DNA of 64,000 nt from the NCBI GenBank assembly GCA_022821495.1, contig JAJEDN010000021.1, positions 81,260 to 145,259 of the forward strand. Direction: 5' to 3'. Below the pieces are notes generated by a model. The model did not search any database, was not told the origin of the DNA, and saw nothing but the letters and a program-made list of their open reading frames with translations. Below are positions 17,195-26,012 of the stretch, one piece after another; positions within the stretch are counted from its first letter, which is position 1; each line of letters starts with the position of its first letter. The stretch comes from Candidatus Poribacteria bacterium. Lineage in GTDB: Bacteria; Poribacteria; WGA-4E; WGA-3G. A program made the position numbers and the translations under genes.

Positions 17195-18748
17195 TTAATC
17201 TTGGGCAATAGAGACCCGCGTTCCGTTCTGCAAGCGGTGTTGTTCATTTACAATCACCTGTGTTCCGTTGGCGAGTTGTGAGGTGAGCTCAATTTCACCG
17301 CTATAAACACCGCCGACGCTTACCTGTTTTGTGCGTGCTACGTTCCCTTCAACAACAAAAATAGTGCCACTCCCGTTTTGGATGTTCAATACTGACCGCA
17401 ACGGAAGTAGTTGTACGTTTTTCCGTTCACCGGTTTTAATAGAAATAGTGATAGCAGTACCGGGTTTAAGTCCGTTTTTCAAGTTCTGCACTGTTGCGTG
17501 AACAAGCACGGTGTTGTCCTTAACTGTCGGACTGATGAAAGCAACCGTGCCGACAATATTCCGAGTACCAGCATCCGTAGAGATCAGGACAAGGTCGCCG
17601 TTATTAATGCGGCGCGCGTCTCCGGTCGGTATGTTCCAAACCGCTTTGAGCGTATCTACTGAAACGACTGTGAACACCGGTTTGCTTGTAGGCGATGAGG
17701 CGAGTAGTGCGTGATCTCCAACGTTCAGATGTTGCGTTGCGACAACGCCGTCAATCGGAGATTTAATCGTGGCATCGCTGAGCTGCTCGCGCGCCAGTTT
17801 GAGTTGTTCATTGGCTTGCGTTACCGCGGCTCTTGCGATGGCAATCTCGTGTTCCCAAGACTTTACTTCGACCAATTTCTGGGCCGTGTTGAGGTTCGCT
17901 TGTGCTTGGGTGACTTTCGATTCCGCTGACGCGATTTCGCGTTCCCACCCTCGGCTTTCGACGACTTTCTGCGCAACCGCTAAATCTGCTTTTGCCTTTT
18001 CCACGGAAGGATGTATCGCGTCTTCTTTAAACTGTTCCGCGGTCGCGACAGCCTCTTCATAACGGGTTTGTGAGACCTTGAAGCTGCGTTCGACCGTCTC
18101 AAAGTTACTGTCGCTGATGTGTTGTTTCTCGTGCAGGGTCTTATTCCGCTCGAATTCCAGTTTGTTTTTATCGAGTTCCACTTTCGCGCGCTCCAATCCC
18201 TGTTCAGCATTTATTTTTGAACGTTCGATTGTTGCTATAGCTGCCTGATATGCTGTCTCTGCCTGTGTGAGTTGGTTACGGATACGTATTTCAGCGAGTG
18301 ATTTTGTCTCTACGAGTTTCCCTTGCGCTGCCATCAATGCTTCCTGCGCGACTGCTAACTGAGATTCGATGCGTGCTTGCGCGCTGGCTTCCGTTGTTGT
18401 GAGTTGGGATTCTGCCCTGCTTAATGCGGATTCGGCGCGTATCACAGCGAGTGCAGCTTCTTTTGAGCTACTCTGCGCGAGTGCGTCGCCTTTCGAGACA
18501 CTTTGCCCGACTTTCGCATCAAGTGAGACAATTTCACCCGAAACATTGGCAAATATCTTCACTTCGGCGTTAGGCTGTAAGTGTCCAGTGTAATCTTTTG
18601 CCGAGACAAACGTCCCACGTCTCGGTGTTGTCACCGATACGGTTATAGGTGCTGCTGCGTTTTGTGCTATCACCGTGTTAGTGCCGAAACAACAGATGAT
18701 AACGAAAAGCCATAGGGGCACGGTTTTTAAAATATGTTTATTAATCAT
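17195..18748 (-). CDS. Periplasmic adaptor (membrane fusion) protein, RND/HlyD type
   Basis: 517 residues. A signal peptide or anchor (residues 1-28, PLWLFVIICCFGTNTVIA) precedes the barrel-lipoyl half IFANVSGEIVSLDAKVGQSVSKGDAL. A very long alpha-helical hairpin follows (about 95-310) with repeated A/E/Q/K heptads, then LSDATIKSPIDGVVATQHLNVGD (second lipoyl half) and beta-barrel strands. It would bridge an inner-membrane transporter and an outer-membrane channel. No transporter or TolC-like gene lies next to it, so the partner is elsewhere. It is about 100 residues longer than typical RND adaptors because of the extended hairpin. It overlaps the end of msrA by 8 bases, so it is translationally coupled. 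Confidence 0.87.
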   Translation of the reverse strand: MINKHILKTVPLWLFVIICCFGTNTVIAQNAAAPITVSVTTPRRGTFVSAKDYTGHLQPNAEVKIFANVSGEIVSLDAKVGQSVSKGDALAQSSSKEAALAVIRAESALSRAESQLTTTEASAQARIESQLAVAQEALMAAQGKLVETKSLAEIRIRNQLTQAETAYQAAIATIERSKINAEQGLERAKVELDKNKLEFERNKTLHEKQHISDSNFETVERSFKVSQTRYEEAVATAEQFKEDAIHPSVEKAKADLAVAQKVVESRGWEREIASAESKVTQAQANLNTAQKLVEVKSWEHEIAIARAAVTQANEQLKLAREQLSDATIKSPIDGVVATQHLNVGDHALLASSPTSKPVFTVVSVDTLKAVWNIPTGDARRINNGDLVLISTDAGTRNIVGTVAFISPTVKDNTVLVHATVQNLKNGLKPGTAITISIKTGERKNVQLLPLRSVLNIQNGSGTIFVVEGNVARTKQVSVGGVYSGEIELTSQLANGTQVIVNEQHRLQNGTRVSIAQD

Positions 18749-19280
18749 TTTTCAGTTTATCCTTGAAATCCTTTGTAAATTTTCGCATCTTCGGGTGGAT
18801 CACAAATTGACAATACGGCTGTGTTGCGTTCAGTTGAAAATAGTTTTGGTGGTAATCTTCGGCAGGATAGAAGGTATCAATAGGTGTGATCTCTGTGACA
18901 ATCGGATCATCCCACATATTGGATTTATCCATCTCCGCTTTAGATTGCTCGGCAATTTGCTGTTGTTCTTCCGTATGGTAAAAAATTGCGGAGCGGTATT
19001 GGGTACCGACATCGGCCCCTTGCTGATTTAAAGTTGTTGCGTCGTGTGTGTGCCACAGAACTTCCAATAATTCCTCATAAGAGATGACTGACGGATCGAA
19101 TTGTATCTGAACCACTTCGGCGTGTCCTGTCATCCCCATACATACTGCTTGATAGGTTGGGTTAACGGTTGTTCCACCGGTGTATCCCGATATAACTTTG
19201 TGCACACCATCTAATTGCTGAAAGACTGCCTCAACACACCAAAAACAGCCTGCCCCGAATGTCGCTGTCTCTAATTTCAT
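18741..19280 (-). CDS. msrA: Peptide-methionine (S)-S-oxide reductase
   Basis: 179 residues. The N-terminal catalytic motif GAGCFWC, with the nucleophilic Cys, is intact, followed by SGYTGG, the GHAEVVQIQFDP segment and YHQNY near the C-terminus. It reduces methionine-S-sulfoxide in proteins using thioredoxin. Only methionine and no signal peptide precede the domain, so it is cytosolic. No msrB is seen nearby. Its 3' end overlaps the efflux adaptor gene. Confidence 0.96.
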   Translation of the reverse strand: MKLETATFGAGCFWCVEAVFQQLDGVHKVISGYTGGTTVNPTYQAVCMGMTGHAEVVQIQFDPSVISYEELLEVLWHTHDATTLNQQGADVGTQYRSAIFYHTEEQQQIAEQSKAEMDKSNMWDDPIVTEITPIDTFYPAEDYHQNYFQLNATQPYCQFVIHPKMRKFTKDFKDKLKND

Positions 19281-19514
19281 TTTTTTTACGGGTTTCGCTT
19301 TATAACGAACACCGTGCTTCTCCTTTAAAAAATTGTGGAACTGTGCTATATTTATGGTAGATCATGGAATTACTTATCCGACTTCTGCGAGTACAAACCC
19401 CCCTAAGGGAAACACCCTATCAAAAACACTCCTTATCATGGGGGAATTTGGATCTCTGGCAATGGTTTGCTCATTCGTAGATGTCAATATATTTTTATGC
19501 TTCACCATAGTTCT

Positions 19515-20186
19515 ATGAAACGCTTTCTCTTAATTCCCATATTTCTCTGCTTGGTAGCGTGTCAGTCGCAGGAACAACGGGCAACAGCACTGGTTGCCCA
19601 ACTTGGTGCGACAGAGGCGACTCGCCGTGCTGAAGCCGCGAAAGCTTTAGTCGCAATGGGATCTGAGGCGATTGATGCTCTCATCCGAGGGATATCCGAT
19701 GAAAATCCCCAGATTCGTGAGATGTCTGCGTGGACACTCAGCGAGATCAAAACCCCCGCTGCCCGTGTTGTGCCTGCACTTATTTCAGTGCTTACCGATC
19801 CGGACGAAAATATCCGTGTTGTCGGTTCTGTCGCCCTACAAAATTTAGGTGAGCCTGCTGTGCCGTATCTCATTGATGCGCTAACAGCAGACGCAGCAGA
19901 GATTCGGTTGAATGCCGCTTATGTCTTGGGCGAAATTGGCGAACCGATTGACACAATTTTACCAGCACTCATCAGAACACTGACAGACCCAGAATGGAAC
20001 GTCCGCCGTCTTGTTGTCCGCGCCCTGGTTACAATAGGTGTTCCAGCAGTCGAACCGCTTATTAAGGCTTTGAACTCGCCAAACCCAGATCTCCGACGTA
20101 TGGCAGAACGCGCTTTGAACGATATTGGCACCCCACAGGCACGGAAGGCGATTGTGGATGCAAAGAAGGCGTTGGCGGATCGCTGA
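19515..20186 (+). CDS. HEAT-repeat lipoprotein
   Basis: 223 residues from ATG 19515. This start places a lipoprotein signal at once (MKRFLLIPIFLCLVAC-Q, lipobox LVAC); no clear RBS is seen, and an upstream in-frame ATG at 19497 is possible. From residue 25 on there are about five HEAT/PBS-lyase-like repeats, e.g. EAIDALIRGISDENPQIREMSAWTLSEI and AVPYLIDALTADAAEIRLNAAYVLGEIG. It is probably a scaffold anchored to a membrane and facing the periplasm. It converges on the next gene with 2 bases between stops. Confidence 0.82.
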   Translation: MKRFLLIPIFLCLVACQSQEQRATALVAQLGATEATRRAEAAKALVAMGSEAIDALIRGISDENPQIREMSAWTLSEIKTPAARVVPALISVLTDPDENIRVVGSVALQNLGEPAVPYLIDALTADAAEIRLNAAYVLGEIGEPIDTILPALIRTLTDPEWNVRRLVVRALVTIGVPAVEPLIKALNSPNPDLRRMAERALNDIGTPQARKAIVDAKKALADR

Positions 20187-20188
20187 GA

Positions 20189-21154
20189 CTATTCAGGCGA
20201 AACCTGTTGACGCTCCATTTGAAGACAATCCTCCCAATAAGAAGCCGCGTACATTTTTACGGGTTCAGGTTGTTGAGCCTGTTCGAGATACCGCGTAATC
20301 CAGTCAATCAACTGTTGTCTGAACGATTCTCGGACCTTACCATCAACATAAGCCAATTGGTGGAAATCCTGCCGAGCGTCTTCGTCTAATTGGAAGTCAA
20401 CCTGACGATAAAGCAGCAGGTTAACCATCAATCCGAGGGTGAGACGTTCAATTGGGTTCGGGAAAATACTCAGCGGTGGATCCAGTGTGAATAGATCATT
20501 TAACGGCAAGGCTTTGACGTAATCGCAGCGCTGCTCGATACATGCCAATTGTCGGTCAATCATCTCGACCTCAGCCAAATGAAGGAGCGGTCGTGGGGTC
20601 TCGGTCTCTCTGATTGTTAGTTGAAGTGTTCGGACGGTTGTCCGATATATCAACAACGCCTTTAGAAATTCGAGTTCGGCTTGTGTATAGATTTGGATCC
20701 CTTCGGTTTCCAGGTCCGTGTAGTTGACACCAAGCGGACGTTCTTCATCCGGACTCGGTGGCAGAACTACGGCATGTTCTAAAAGATGGCGTGCCCTGTC
20801 CAGCAATTTCTCCATTAAGGTATTACCGATTTGGAAGAACTTAACGATCCGGGTTTTATCAAGGAGTTGAACGGCTCTATCGAGATCCCCCTTACTGCCG
20901 TATTCTAACCCAAGACTGGTGAGTGTGAAGGCAGTTTGAATATGCGTCCGGAGCGCTGATTCATCGGACAGGTCTGCTGTCTTCATTGTGATGAGTTTAT
21001 GGGCGATAGCGGCGATATTCTGGTAGAGGGTATCCATCCGTTCACGAGAAATACGGTCGAGCGTATCCGCTTGTAGGAATGCTTGTGCGAGGAAGAGTCG
21101 TCCGTCGAGACTTGCCTCAGCCACAAGGGAAAACTTATTCGTCTTGCTCGTCAT
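20189..21154 (-). CDS. Helical protein of unknown function, coupled to 21135-21944
   Basis: 321 residues from ATG 21154, preceded by GAGG; several in-frame starts lie between 21175 and 21154. No motif is recognised. The sequence is helical and leucine-rich, with no signal peptide or membrane helix. Notable segments are SLGLEYGSKGDLDRAVQLLDKTRIVKFFQIGNTLMEKL and LTLGLMVNLLLYRQVDFQ. Its 5' end overlaps the 3' end of the upstream gene by 20 bases in another frame. The pair may be the two halves of what is a single long protein elsewhere; a DUF6178-like family is my tentative thought, unverified. Confidence 0.7.
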   Translation of the reverse strand: MTSKTNKFSLVAEASLDGRLFLAQAFLQADTLDRISRERMDTLYQNIAAIAHKLITMKTADLSDESALRTHIQTAFTLTSLGLEYGSKGDLDRAVQLLDKTRIVKFFQIGNTLMEKLLDRARHLLEHAVVLPPSPDEERPLGVNYTDLETEGIQIYTQAELEFLKALLIYRTTVRTLQLTIRETETPRPLLHLAEVEMIDRQLACIEQRCDYVKALPLNDLFTLDPPLSIFPNPIERLTLGLMVNLLLYRQVDFQLDEDARQDFHQLAYVDGKVRESFRQQLIDWITRYLEQAQQPEPVKMYAASYWEDCLQMERQQVSPE

Positions 21155-21944
21155 GGGCATCCTCGTCTTCATCAAATGTGATCAGATCCAAGTCAACTTT
21201 TTCCATAAGATCGGCTTCGGTGACATCAATGCCAGCCTCTTTATCGCGTTCGACGACACGTTCGGCTCTGTCTGCTTGTGCGGCACTGAAAATAGCGGTG
21301 AGTTCTGCTTCCACATCGCCCTCAGTATCGATTGCGAAGAGTTCGCTGATAAGCATTTCGAAGATCTCATAATCCGCTTCCCAGATAGCGGTGGAGATTG
21401 CCCGGGCGCGTTCGTCGGCGTAATCCAGGACGGGTGAAGTCGGGTCCAAAAGTCCAGCTTCAAGAAGCAATCCGACGTGTTCATCTTGGATTTTGATGCG
21501 TCCATGGAGGAGTGCTGCGAGTAGACGGAGGTCTAATTCTCTGAGGAACCGTCCGAGATCGTCTCGATCGCATTCAGCGAGTTCAAAAAGCCAGAGGTTC
21601 AATGACGCTTCATCAAGTTGCCCGTCGCGCCAGACAGCAATGTCTAATAGTTCCTCAAATTGATCATTTGAGAGACACGGTAAGAGTACTGAGGCGAGTC
21701 CGGTGCCGAGCATTGTGTCCAAGACTTGGAGGACATCTTCGGTTGGGCTTTCCTGAATAAGTTCTGTGCAATCGGGTACAAGATAATAAAGTTGCTCGCG
21801 TGATTTTGGGTTACGGGTTGCACTGAGAATCTCTAATTGGTATTGCTTTTCGTAGCTTTGAAAGAGTTGTTCTGCTTCACGTGTCGGTAGGGATAGCAGC
21901 TTCTCACTTTCGGAGCGTGGAACTATCGTTTTGGGGCTATTCAT
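21135..21944 (-). CDS. Acidic helical protein of unknown function
   Basis: 269 residues, strongly acidic with a C-terminal run of D and E (DLITFDEDEDAHDEQDE). Pattern: LLSLPTREAEQLFQSYEKQYQLEILSAT, EDVLQVLDTMLGTGLASVLLPCLSNDQFEELLDIAVWRDGQLDE and DLGRFLRELDLRLLAALLHG, which read as stacked helix pairs similar to magnesium-transporter N-domains or DUF6178-like proteins. The latter idea is inference. Cytosolic. Overlap with the following gene implies obligatory co-expression and a likely complex. Confidence 0.7.
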   Translation of the reverse strand: MNSPKTIVPRSESEKLLSLPTREAEQLFQSYEKQYQLEILSATRNPKSREQLYYLVPDCTELIQESPTEDVLQVLDTMLGTGLASVLLPCLSNDQFEELLDIAVWRDGQLDEASLNLWLFELAECDRDDLGRFLRELDLRLLAALLHGRIKIQDEHVGLLLEAGLLDPTSPVLDYADERARAISTAIWEADYEIFEMLISELFAIDTEGDVEAELTAIFSAAQADRAERVVERDKEAGIDVTEADLMEKVDLDLITFDEDEDAHDEQDE

Positions 21945-22022
21945 GCCGACTCCTCCATGTAGAACAAGTTTCGATATCGCGTCTATAAATCTCCGGTAAC
22001 AGATAGCATTTTCGGGATTGCC

Positions 22023-22787
22023 TCAAAAGTTGTTCCTTACGAAATTGAGGTTCTTTGCAGCCGACGCAACGGGGTCGTCCTTACCGGGCGTTTCGAGTAC
22101 GAACCAACTGTCGTATCCGACAGCGTGTGCAGCATCAAAGACTGCGGGAAAATCGACATCACCTTCGCCAGCGTGGTTGCCACCGGTGTCTTTAATGTGC
22201 ATCTGCGTAATCGCGTTTCCTAAACTCCGAATCTCAGACGGCGAATCGTAGCCAAATCCAGTCGCGTTACCCATATCGTAATAGACACCAACCGCTGATG
22301 AACCGACATTATCAATAATCTGCTGGTGTTGTTCTGCACTCAACGTTGATTCGATTGCAAGAGAAACGCCGTGTTTTTCGGCGGTTTCCGCGGCGGCTTT
22401 CAAGCCGTCAATGAACCGCGGTGCGTTAATGTGATCCTCTTGAATCTGACCGCCTCCGAAAAAGGGCACAAGAATCACCTTCGCACCGAGTTGTGGTGCT
22501 GTTTCTGCGAGATATTGCAATTTCGCGATCCCTTCGGTCCGTGTGCTGTCAGTCGGATGCATGAACGAAAAGGCAGTGAAACCGCCTGGTGACAATGAGG
22601 GCACCTCAATGCTTGCGGCTTCTGCTAAACTGTTTACCTTATCAATTCCACCCTCCTGCCAAAGGGTATGTTCGCGGTAATTGGCACCCATGCAAACCTC
22701 AATACCATCAAACCCAATATCTTTTGCTTTCTGAAATGATTCTTCAAAGGAAACGGGCAACATTCCATCCCGAATACCTACCTTCAT
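22023..22787 (-). CDS. Sugar phosphate isomerase/epimerase (AP endonuclease 2-like TIM barrel)
   Basis: 254 residues with TAGGAGG upstream of ATG 22787. The barrel begins MKVGIRDGMLPVSFEESFQKAKDIGFDGIEV. Metal ligands expected for the family are visible: E in SLAIESTL, D in VYYDMGNATG, H in QMHIKDTGG and E in WFVLETPG. Cytosolic enzymes of this fold interconvert keto-sugars or inosose-like compounds using a divalent metal. It fits with the other sugar enzymes of the window (Gfo/Idh/MocA, enolase superfamily), but no substrate is fixed. Confidence 0.88.
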   Translation of the reverse strand: MKVGIRDGMLPVSFEESFQKAKDIGFDGIEVCMGANYREHTLWQEGGIDKVNSLAEAASIEVPSLSPGGFTAFSFMHPTDSTRTEGIAKLQYLAETAPQLGAKVILVPFFGGGQIQEDHINAPRFIDGLKAAAETAEKHGVSLAIESTLSAEQHQQIIDNVGSSAVGVYYDMGNATGFGYDSPSEIRSLGNAITQMHIKDTGGNHAGEGDVDFPAVFDAAHAVGYDSWFVLETPGKDDPVASAAKNLNFVRNNF

Positions 22788-22931
22788 AATCTGCCTCCTA
22801 AAGGAAATAAGTTATGATTGAGACTGAATTTCGATTAATTCTGAATTTTAACATATTCGTAACACGCATTGCAAGAAGATCTGCAATCTTTTTTACACTT
22901 GTTGTTAAGTTACGGAATTGGAGAAAAAAAG

Positions 22932-22960
22932 TTGAATTTTTCTTATCAATGTGCTAATAT
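22932..22960 (+). promoter_or_regulatory. Possible sigma-70 promoter
   Basis: TTGAAT (22932-22937) and TAATAT (22955-22960) are 17 bp apart in an AT-rich gap, giving a leader of roughly 100 bases before the gene at 23070. Confidence 0.45.
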
Positions 22961-23069
22961 ATATGTAATTAATCATTTGTACGGACGAGACCGAAAATTA
23001 TTTGAGAGAAAAATGTTCACTCAAAATAGACAGGTGCTGTTCTGTACGAAAAATAAAGAGGATTATGGA

Positions 23070-23849
23070 ATGAAACAGATTACGTGTATAGTTGCCATTT
23101 TATTTCTATCAGCGTGCCTGATCCCCGGCGTTTTCGCGCAAACATTGTTGAGTGACGAATTCGACGGTAACGGTCAAAGCCTTCAATCCTTCTGGCAAGT
23201 CAAAGATGGCGACAAAAGCCCGTGGGAACTGAAAGGTGGTATGCTCTCTGCTGAGGCAGGTTTCGATCAGAATGTGTGGGGTGATGATACCAGCACACGT
23301 TTCTATCAGATCACGGATCAAGCAGAGTTTGACATTGAAACAGCGATGACCGTCGATTATGGGGATGCTTGCACTGTTGCTGGCATCATTGTGTATTCTG
23401 CGACAACAAAGGATCACCAAGACCGTGATGGTCAGTGGGTGACCTTGAAGTTGTGGGGGCGCGGTGCTGCGCAAGGTAACAATGCGGTGCTCCAATACCA
23501 ACGCCGTGAAAATGATGATGCCGCTTTGGGATATGTCGGTACCCAACCCGACTACAACCCAGATCAAGGTGTTATTCCGCTTGAACTGCGCGTCACGCGC
23601 AATGGCGATGAATATGAGTCTTGGTTCAAGCCGAATGCAGAAGGCGATTGGGTTTCCGTGGGTACAGTGACAAACGAACTCGCGGATCCGCTTGAAGTTG
23701 GTCTTTATGTCGGTATCTGTGAGGGCGCAAGTGATGCTGGCAGAATGACGGTCACGTTTGACTATTTCCGGGAAGCCTCAAGTCCGGTCACGCCGGTTGA
23801 TCCGCGCGGGCGACTTGCGGTCACGTGGGGTGAATTGAAAAATCAGTAA
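23070..23849 (+). CDS. Exported concanavalin-like (DUF1349-like) protein with TWGELK motif
   Basis: 259 residues from ATG 23070, with GAGG eight bases upstream; the frame is open further 5' but that part has no coding character. A signal peptide (MKQITCIVAILFLSACLIPGVFA-Q) is followed by a single jelly-roll domain: LLSDEFDG, QSFWQVKDGD, ACTVAGIIVYSATTKDHQ, WVTLKLWGRG, LELRVTRNGDEYESWFK and DPLEVGLYVGIC. It resembles the DUF1349/beta-xylosidase C-terminal concanavalin domains that bind glycans. The tail TPVDPRGRLAVTWGELKNQ carries the shared C-terminal motif. It is a tandem paralog of the next gene, separated from it by a strong terminator. Confidence 0.83.
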   Translation: MKQITCIVAILFLSACLIPGVFAQTLLSDEFDGNGQSLQSFWQVKDGDKSPWELKGGMLSAEAGFDQNVWGDDTSTRFYQITDQAEFDIETAMTVDYGDACTVAGIIVYSATTKDHQDRDGQWVTLKLWGRGAAQGNNAVLQYQRRENDDAALGYVGTQPDYNPDQGVIPLELRVTRNGDEYESWFKPNAEGDWVSVGTVTNELADPLEVGLYVGICEGASDAGRMTVTFDYFREASSPVTPVDPRGRLAVTWGELKNQ

Positions 23850-23878
23850 TAGTGAAACTGGTTATAGTTTTTTCAATC

Positions 23879-23909
23879 GCTGGCGGTATCTGATACCGCC
23901 AGCATTTTT
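23879..23909 (+). terminator. Rho-independent terminator
   Basis: GCTGGCGGTAT (23879-23889) pairs perfectly with ATACCGCCAGC (23893-23903) around a three-base loop, followed by ATTTTTAT. It ends the transcript of 23070-23849. Confidence 0.85.
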
Positions 23910-23922
23910 ATGGAGATGGGAT

Positions 23923-24726
23923 TTGAAGATAACAGCGATTTTATTGAGTGTTAGTATTGTTATGATTTTTGGTGTTCTTTCTGTTGCGGCAGCCCCCTCT
24001 CTCGGGGATCCGTTTGATGGAAATTCCTTAAAGAATCCGAATTGGCAGTGGAAAACTTCTGACGAAGAAGGCGTTGAACCAAAAGATTGGGATATGGGGA
24101 AAACGAAAGCCGGATGGCTTCACGTTACAGGTGAACTGAACCGAAACCTCTGGCCTTCAGACACGACGAATCGGCTCTACCAAGAGCATGAAGGTGATTT
24201 TGATGTAGAGACACATCTCTATATGGATTACGAAGATGCTTGTGTCGTTGCCGGGATTGCTGCCTATTCCCCAACAACAAAGGACCGTCAAGGACGCGAC
24301 GGTGAGTGGGTGACGATCAAACTCTGGGGACGGGGTCCCGCAAACGGCAATAATGCCGTTATCCAGTATCAGAAACGGCAGTTTGATGCCGGTGAAGGAT
24401 TGGCCGGCACGGTTCCCAATTTCCAAGACCCTGCAGGTGAAATGGATATTTACATGCGGCTCCGCCGTGAGGGTGATGCCTTCACAGCGTGGTGGAAACG
24501 GAAAGCCAACGACAAATGGATTGACATCGGTGAAACCGAACAGGAATTTGATGAACCGCTTGAGGTCGGCATTTACGTGGGTATCTGTGATAACAAGGGC
24601 AAACAGATTGCGCAGTATGAGTACTTTGAAGACCTCCTTGTGCCGTTTGATGTCTCACCGCGTGCGAAATTACCGATTGCTTGGGGCGATCTAAAACGCC
24701 GGCATAGCGTGCCGGGGCTTCGTTAG
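23923..24726 (+). CDS. Exported concanavalin-like (DUF1349-like) protein with AWGDLK motif
   Basis: 267 residues from a TTG start, supported by GGAGATGGGA directly upstream. The signal peptide is LKITAILLSVSIVMIFGV followed by LSVAAA-P. The domain parallels its neighbour: DPFDGNSLKNPNWQWK, ACVVAGIAAYSPTTKDRQ, WVTIKLWGRGPANGNNAV, DPAGEMDIYMRLRREGDAFTAWWK and EVGIYVGIC. The tail VSPRAKLPIAWGDLK is the shared motif, followed by nine extra residues encoded by a CCGGCA/TGCCGG hairpin. The stop lies only 2 bases before the next ATG, so the following gene may be read by coupling. Confidence 0.82.
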   Translation: MKITAILLSVSIVMIFGVLSVAAAPSLGDPFDGNSLKNPNWQWKTSDEEGVEPKDWDMGKTKAGWLHVTGELNRNLWPSDTTNRLYQEHEGDFDVETHLYMDYEDACVVAGIAAYSPTTKDRQGRDGEWVTIKLWGRGPANGNNAVIQYQKRQFDAGEGLAGTVPNFQDPAGEMDIYMRLRREGDAFTAWWKRKANDKWIDIGETEQEFDEPLEVGIYVGICDNKGKQIAQYEYFEDLLVPFDVSPRAKLPIAWGDLKRRHSVPGLR

Positions 24727-24728
24727 TT

Positions 24729-25325
24729 ATGGCGACATTCTATAAAGGTGCAGGAATCGGCACGCATTGGCATATCCGTGATTCTCGACGGGAAGGTTTT
24801 ACTGCACGTGCCCCTGGAACTGCCCCAACGACTGAAGCATTAGTATCTCATATCGTGACGGGAACTATTGGGAGTCCATATATTTCATTAACGCGATCTT
24901 ACGCAGTGGCGTGGGATTATGCGATGAGCGGTGGTACCAGTATACCTACATTGGATAATCCAAGTTACCTTTATGAAATAGAAATTGACATTCCGTTACC
25001 TCCGGGACTCAAACTTTTAGACCCGATTAAGGAAGTTGCGCTGAACTTACCGACACCTATTGATGCTGACTTTGAAGGAAAGTATCCGTTTTACCAACAT
25101 AATGGGCTTCCAAATTTCTTGTTGGGGATAGTTAGTCCAGGTGATATGTCGCATTTTCGGATAGGCAGGCAACCACAACCGCCGGGACCAGGTTTACCAT
25201 GTCCGCCTAATCTGACACCTCAGTTGGAGGCACTTGTAAATGCTCTACGAGATGCAGAAATTCTGTTCCATGGGGCTATACCGTCATACTGTGTCAAGGA
25301 ACGTTTTGAGGTTGTGTTTTCCTAA
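24729..25325 (+). CDS. Putative ADP-ribosyltransferase-fold protein (toxin-like)
   Basis: 198 residues. There is no RBS; the ATG follows the previous stop by 2 bases, so translation is probably coupled. No signal peptide. The order FYKGAGIG (start), HIRDSRREGF, then SPYISLTRSYAVAWDYAM and SYLYEIEID matches the layout of ADP-ribosyltransferase-like domains (basic residue near the N-terminus, a Y-x-S-x-T-like strand followed by an alanine-rich helix, then a beta strand). The catalytic Glu expected later is not obvious; the ending KERFEVVF holds a Glu that could serve. A proline-rich linker (QPQPPGPGLPCPPN) divides the protein. Base composition is lower in GC than its neighbours. It could be a toxin with the next gene as partner; that is inference. 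Confidence 0.5.
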   Translation: MATFYKGAGIGTHWHIRDSRREGFTARAPGTAPTTEALVSHIVTGTIGSPYISLTRSYAVAWDYAMSGGTSIPTLDNPSYLYEIEIDIPLPPGLKLLDPIKEVALNLPTPIDADFEGKYPFYQHNGLPNFLLGIVSPGDMSHFRIGRQPQPPGPGLPCPPNLTPQLEALVNALRDAEILFHGAIPSYCVKERFEVVFS

Positions 25326-25349
25326 TTAGATTTCAGAGGAGGAATTATA

Positions 25350-26012
25350 ATGAGTATCTTTGAAAAGCGAATTATTGACCTCACGGAGTTACAAAACTAT
25401 GAGTTCATTCAATTCCTTCGAGTGGAAATACTTGATGTGCAGGGGTATGGTCCCACTTTTTTCGGGCACGTTCGGTATGCTCTCAATGATGTTGAGCAGG
25501 AAGAAAGTTTACCTATGGATTTGAGCAAAGGAATCTTCATCGCGACTCTCACGGATGACCAATTAGGAGACATTCCGCGGAAAAAGTTGGAAGATACTTT
25601 GCAGGAAGCATCCGTAAAAATCATTGAAATCGTTCGGAAAGACCCAAATATGCAAACACTTGTACCTGATTATGATTATCCAATGTATGATGAGGATTAT
25701 TCTAACGAGAAGTTGTCGAGTGTTTCCGGTAGTATTCTCGAGAGTATATTAAAGGAAAAGGATTATTCTTATTTGAAGTATGACGAAGATCGTTCTAAAC
25801 CTCCTGATCTTTTACGTTGTCGTGTTAGAGATCCCGAAAGTCCACGTCAGGTAGAGGATATTTTTCAAATAGCTCAAAAATTGCGCGATAAGACCGGTGA
25901 GAACTATGTAGTCGCATACGGTGGATCCTCTAATCCTGGGGACAATCTTGATGAAGTCTGGAGCGGATTCTCTTTAAGAAAATTTGATTTCAAAAAAGTT
26001 AGTTCCAAATGA
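25350..26012 (+). CDS. Unknown protein, probable partner of the ART-like gene
   Basis: 220 residues with AGAGGAGG before ATG 25350. Not recognised. It is soluble and acidic, with no membrane segment. Segments of note are YGPTFFGHVRYAL, DYDYPMYDEDYSNEKL and RQVEDIFQIAQKLRDKTGENYVVAYGG. It follows the ART-like gene by 24 bases and its last codons overlap the ATG of the SUMF1-like gene (ATGA), so all three are read together. An immunity or antitoxin role is a guess from the pairing only. Confidence 0.6.
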   Translation: MSIFEKRIIDLTELQNYEFIQFLRVEILDVQGYGPTFFGHVRYALNDVEQEESLPMDLSKGIFIATLTDDQLGDIPRKKLEDTLQEASVKIIEIVRKDPNMQTLVPDYDYPMYDEDYSNEKLSSVSGSILESILKEKDYSYLKYDEDRSKPPDLLRCRVRDPESPRQVEDIFQIAQKLRDKTGENYVVAYGGSSNPGDNLDEVWSGFSLRKFDFKKVSSK

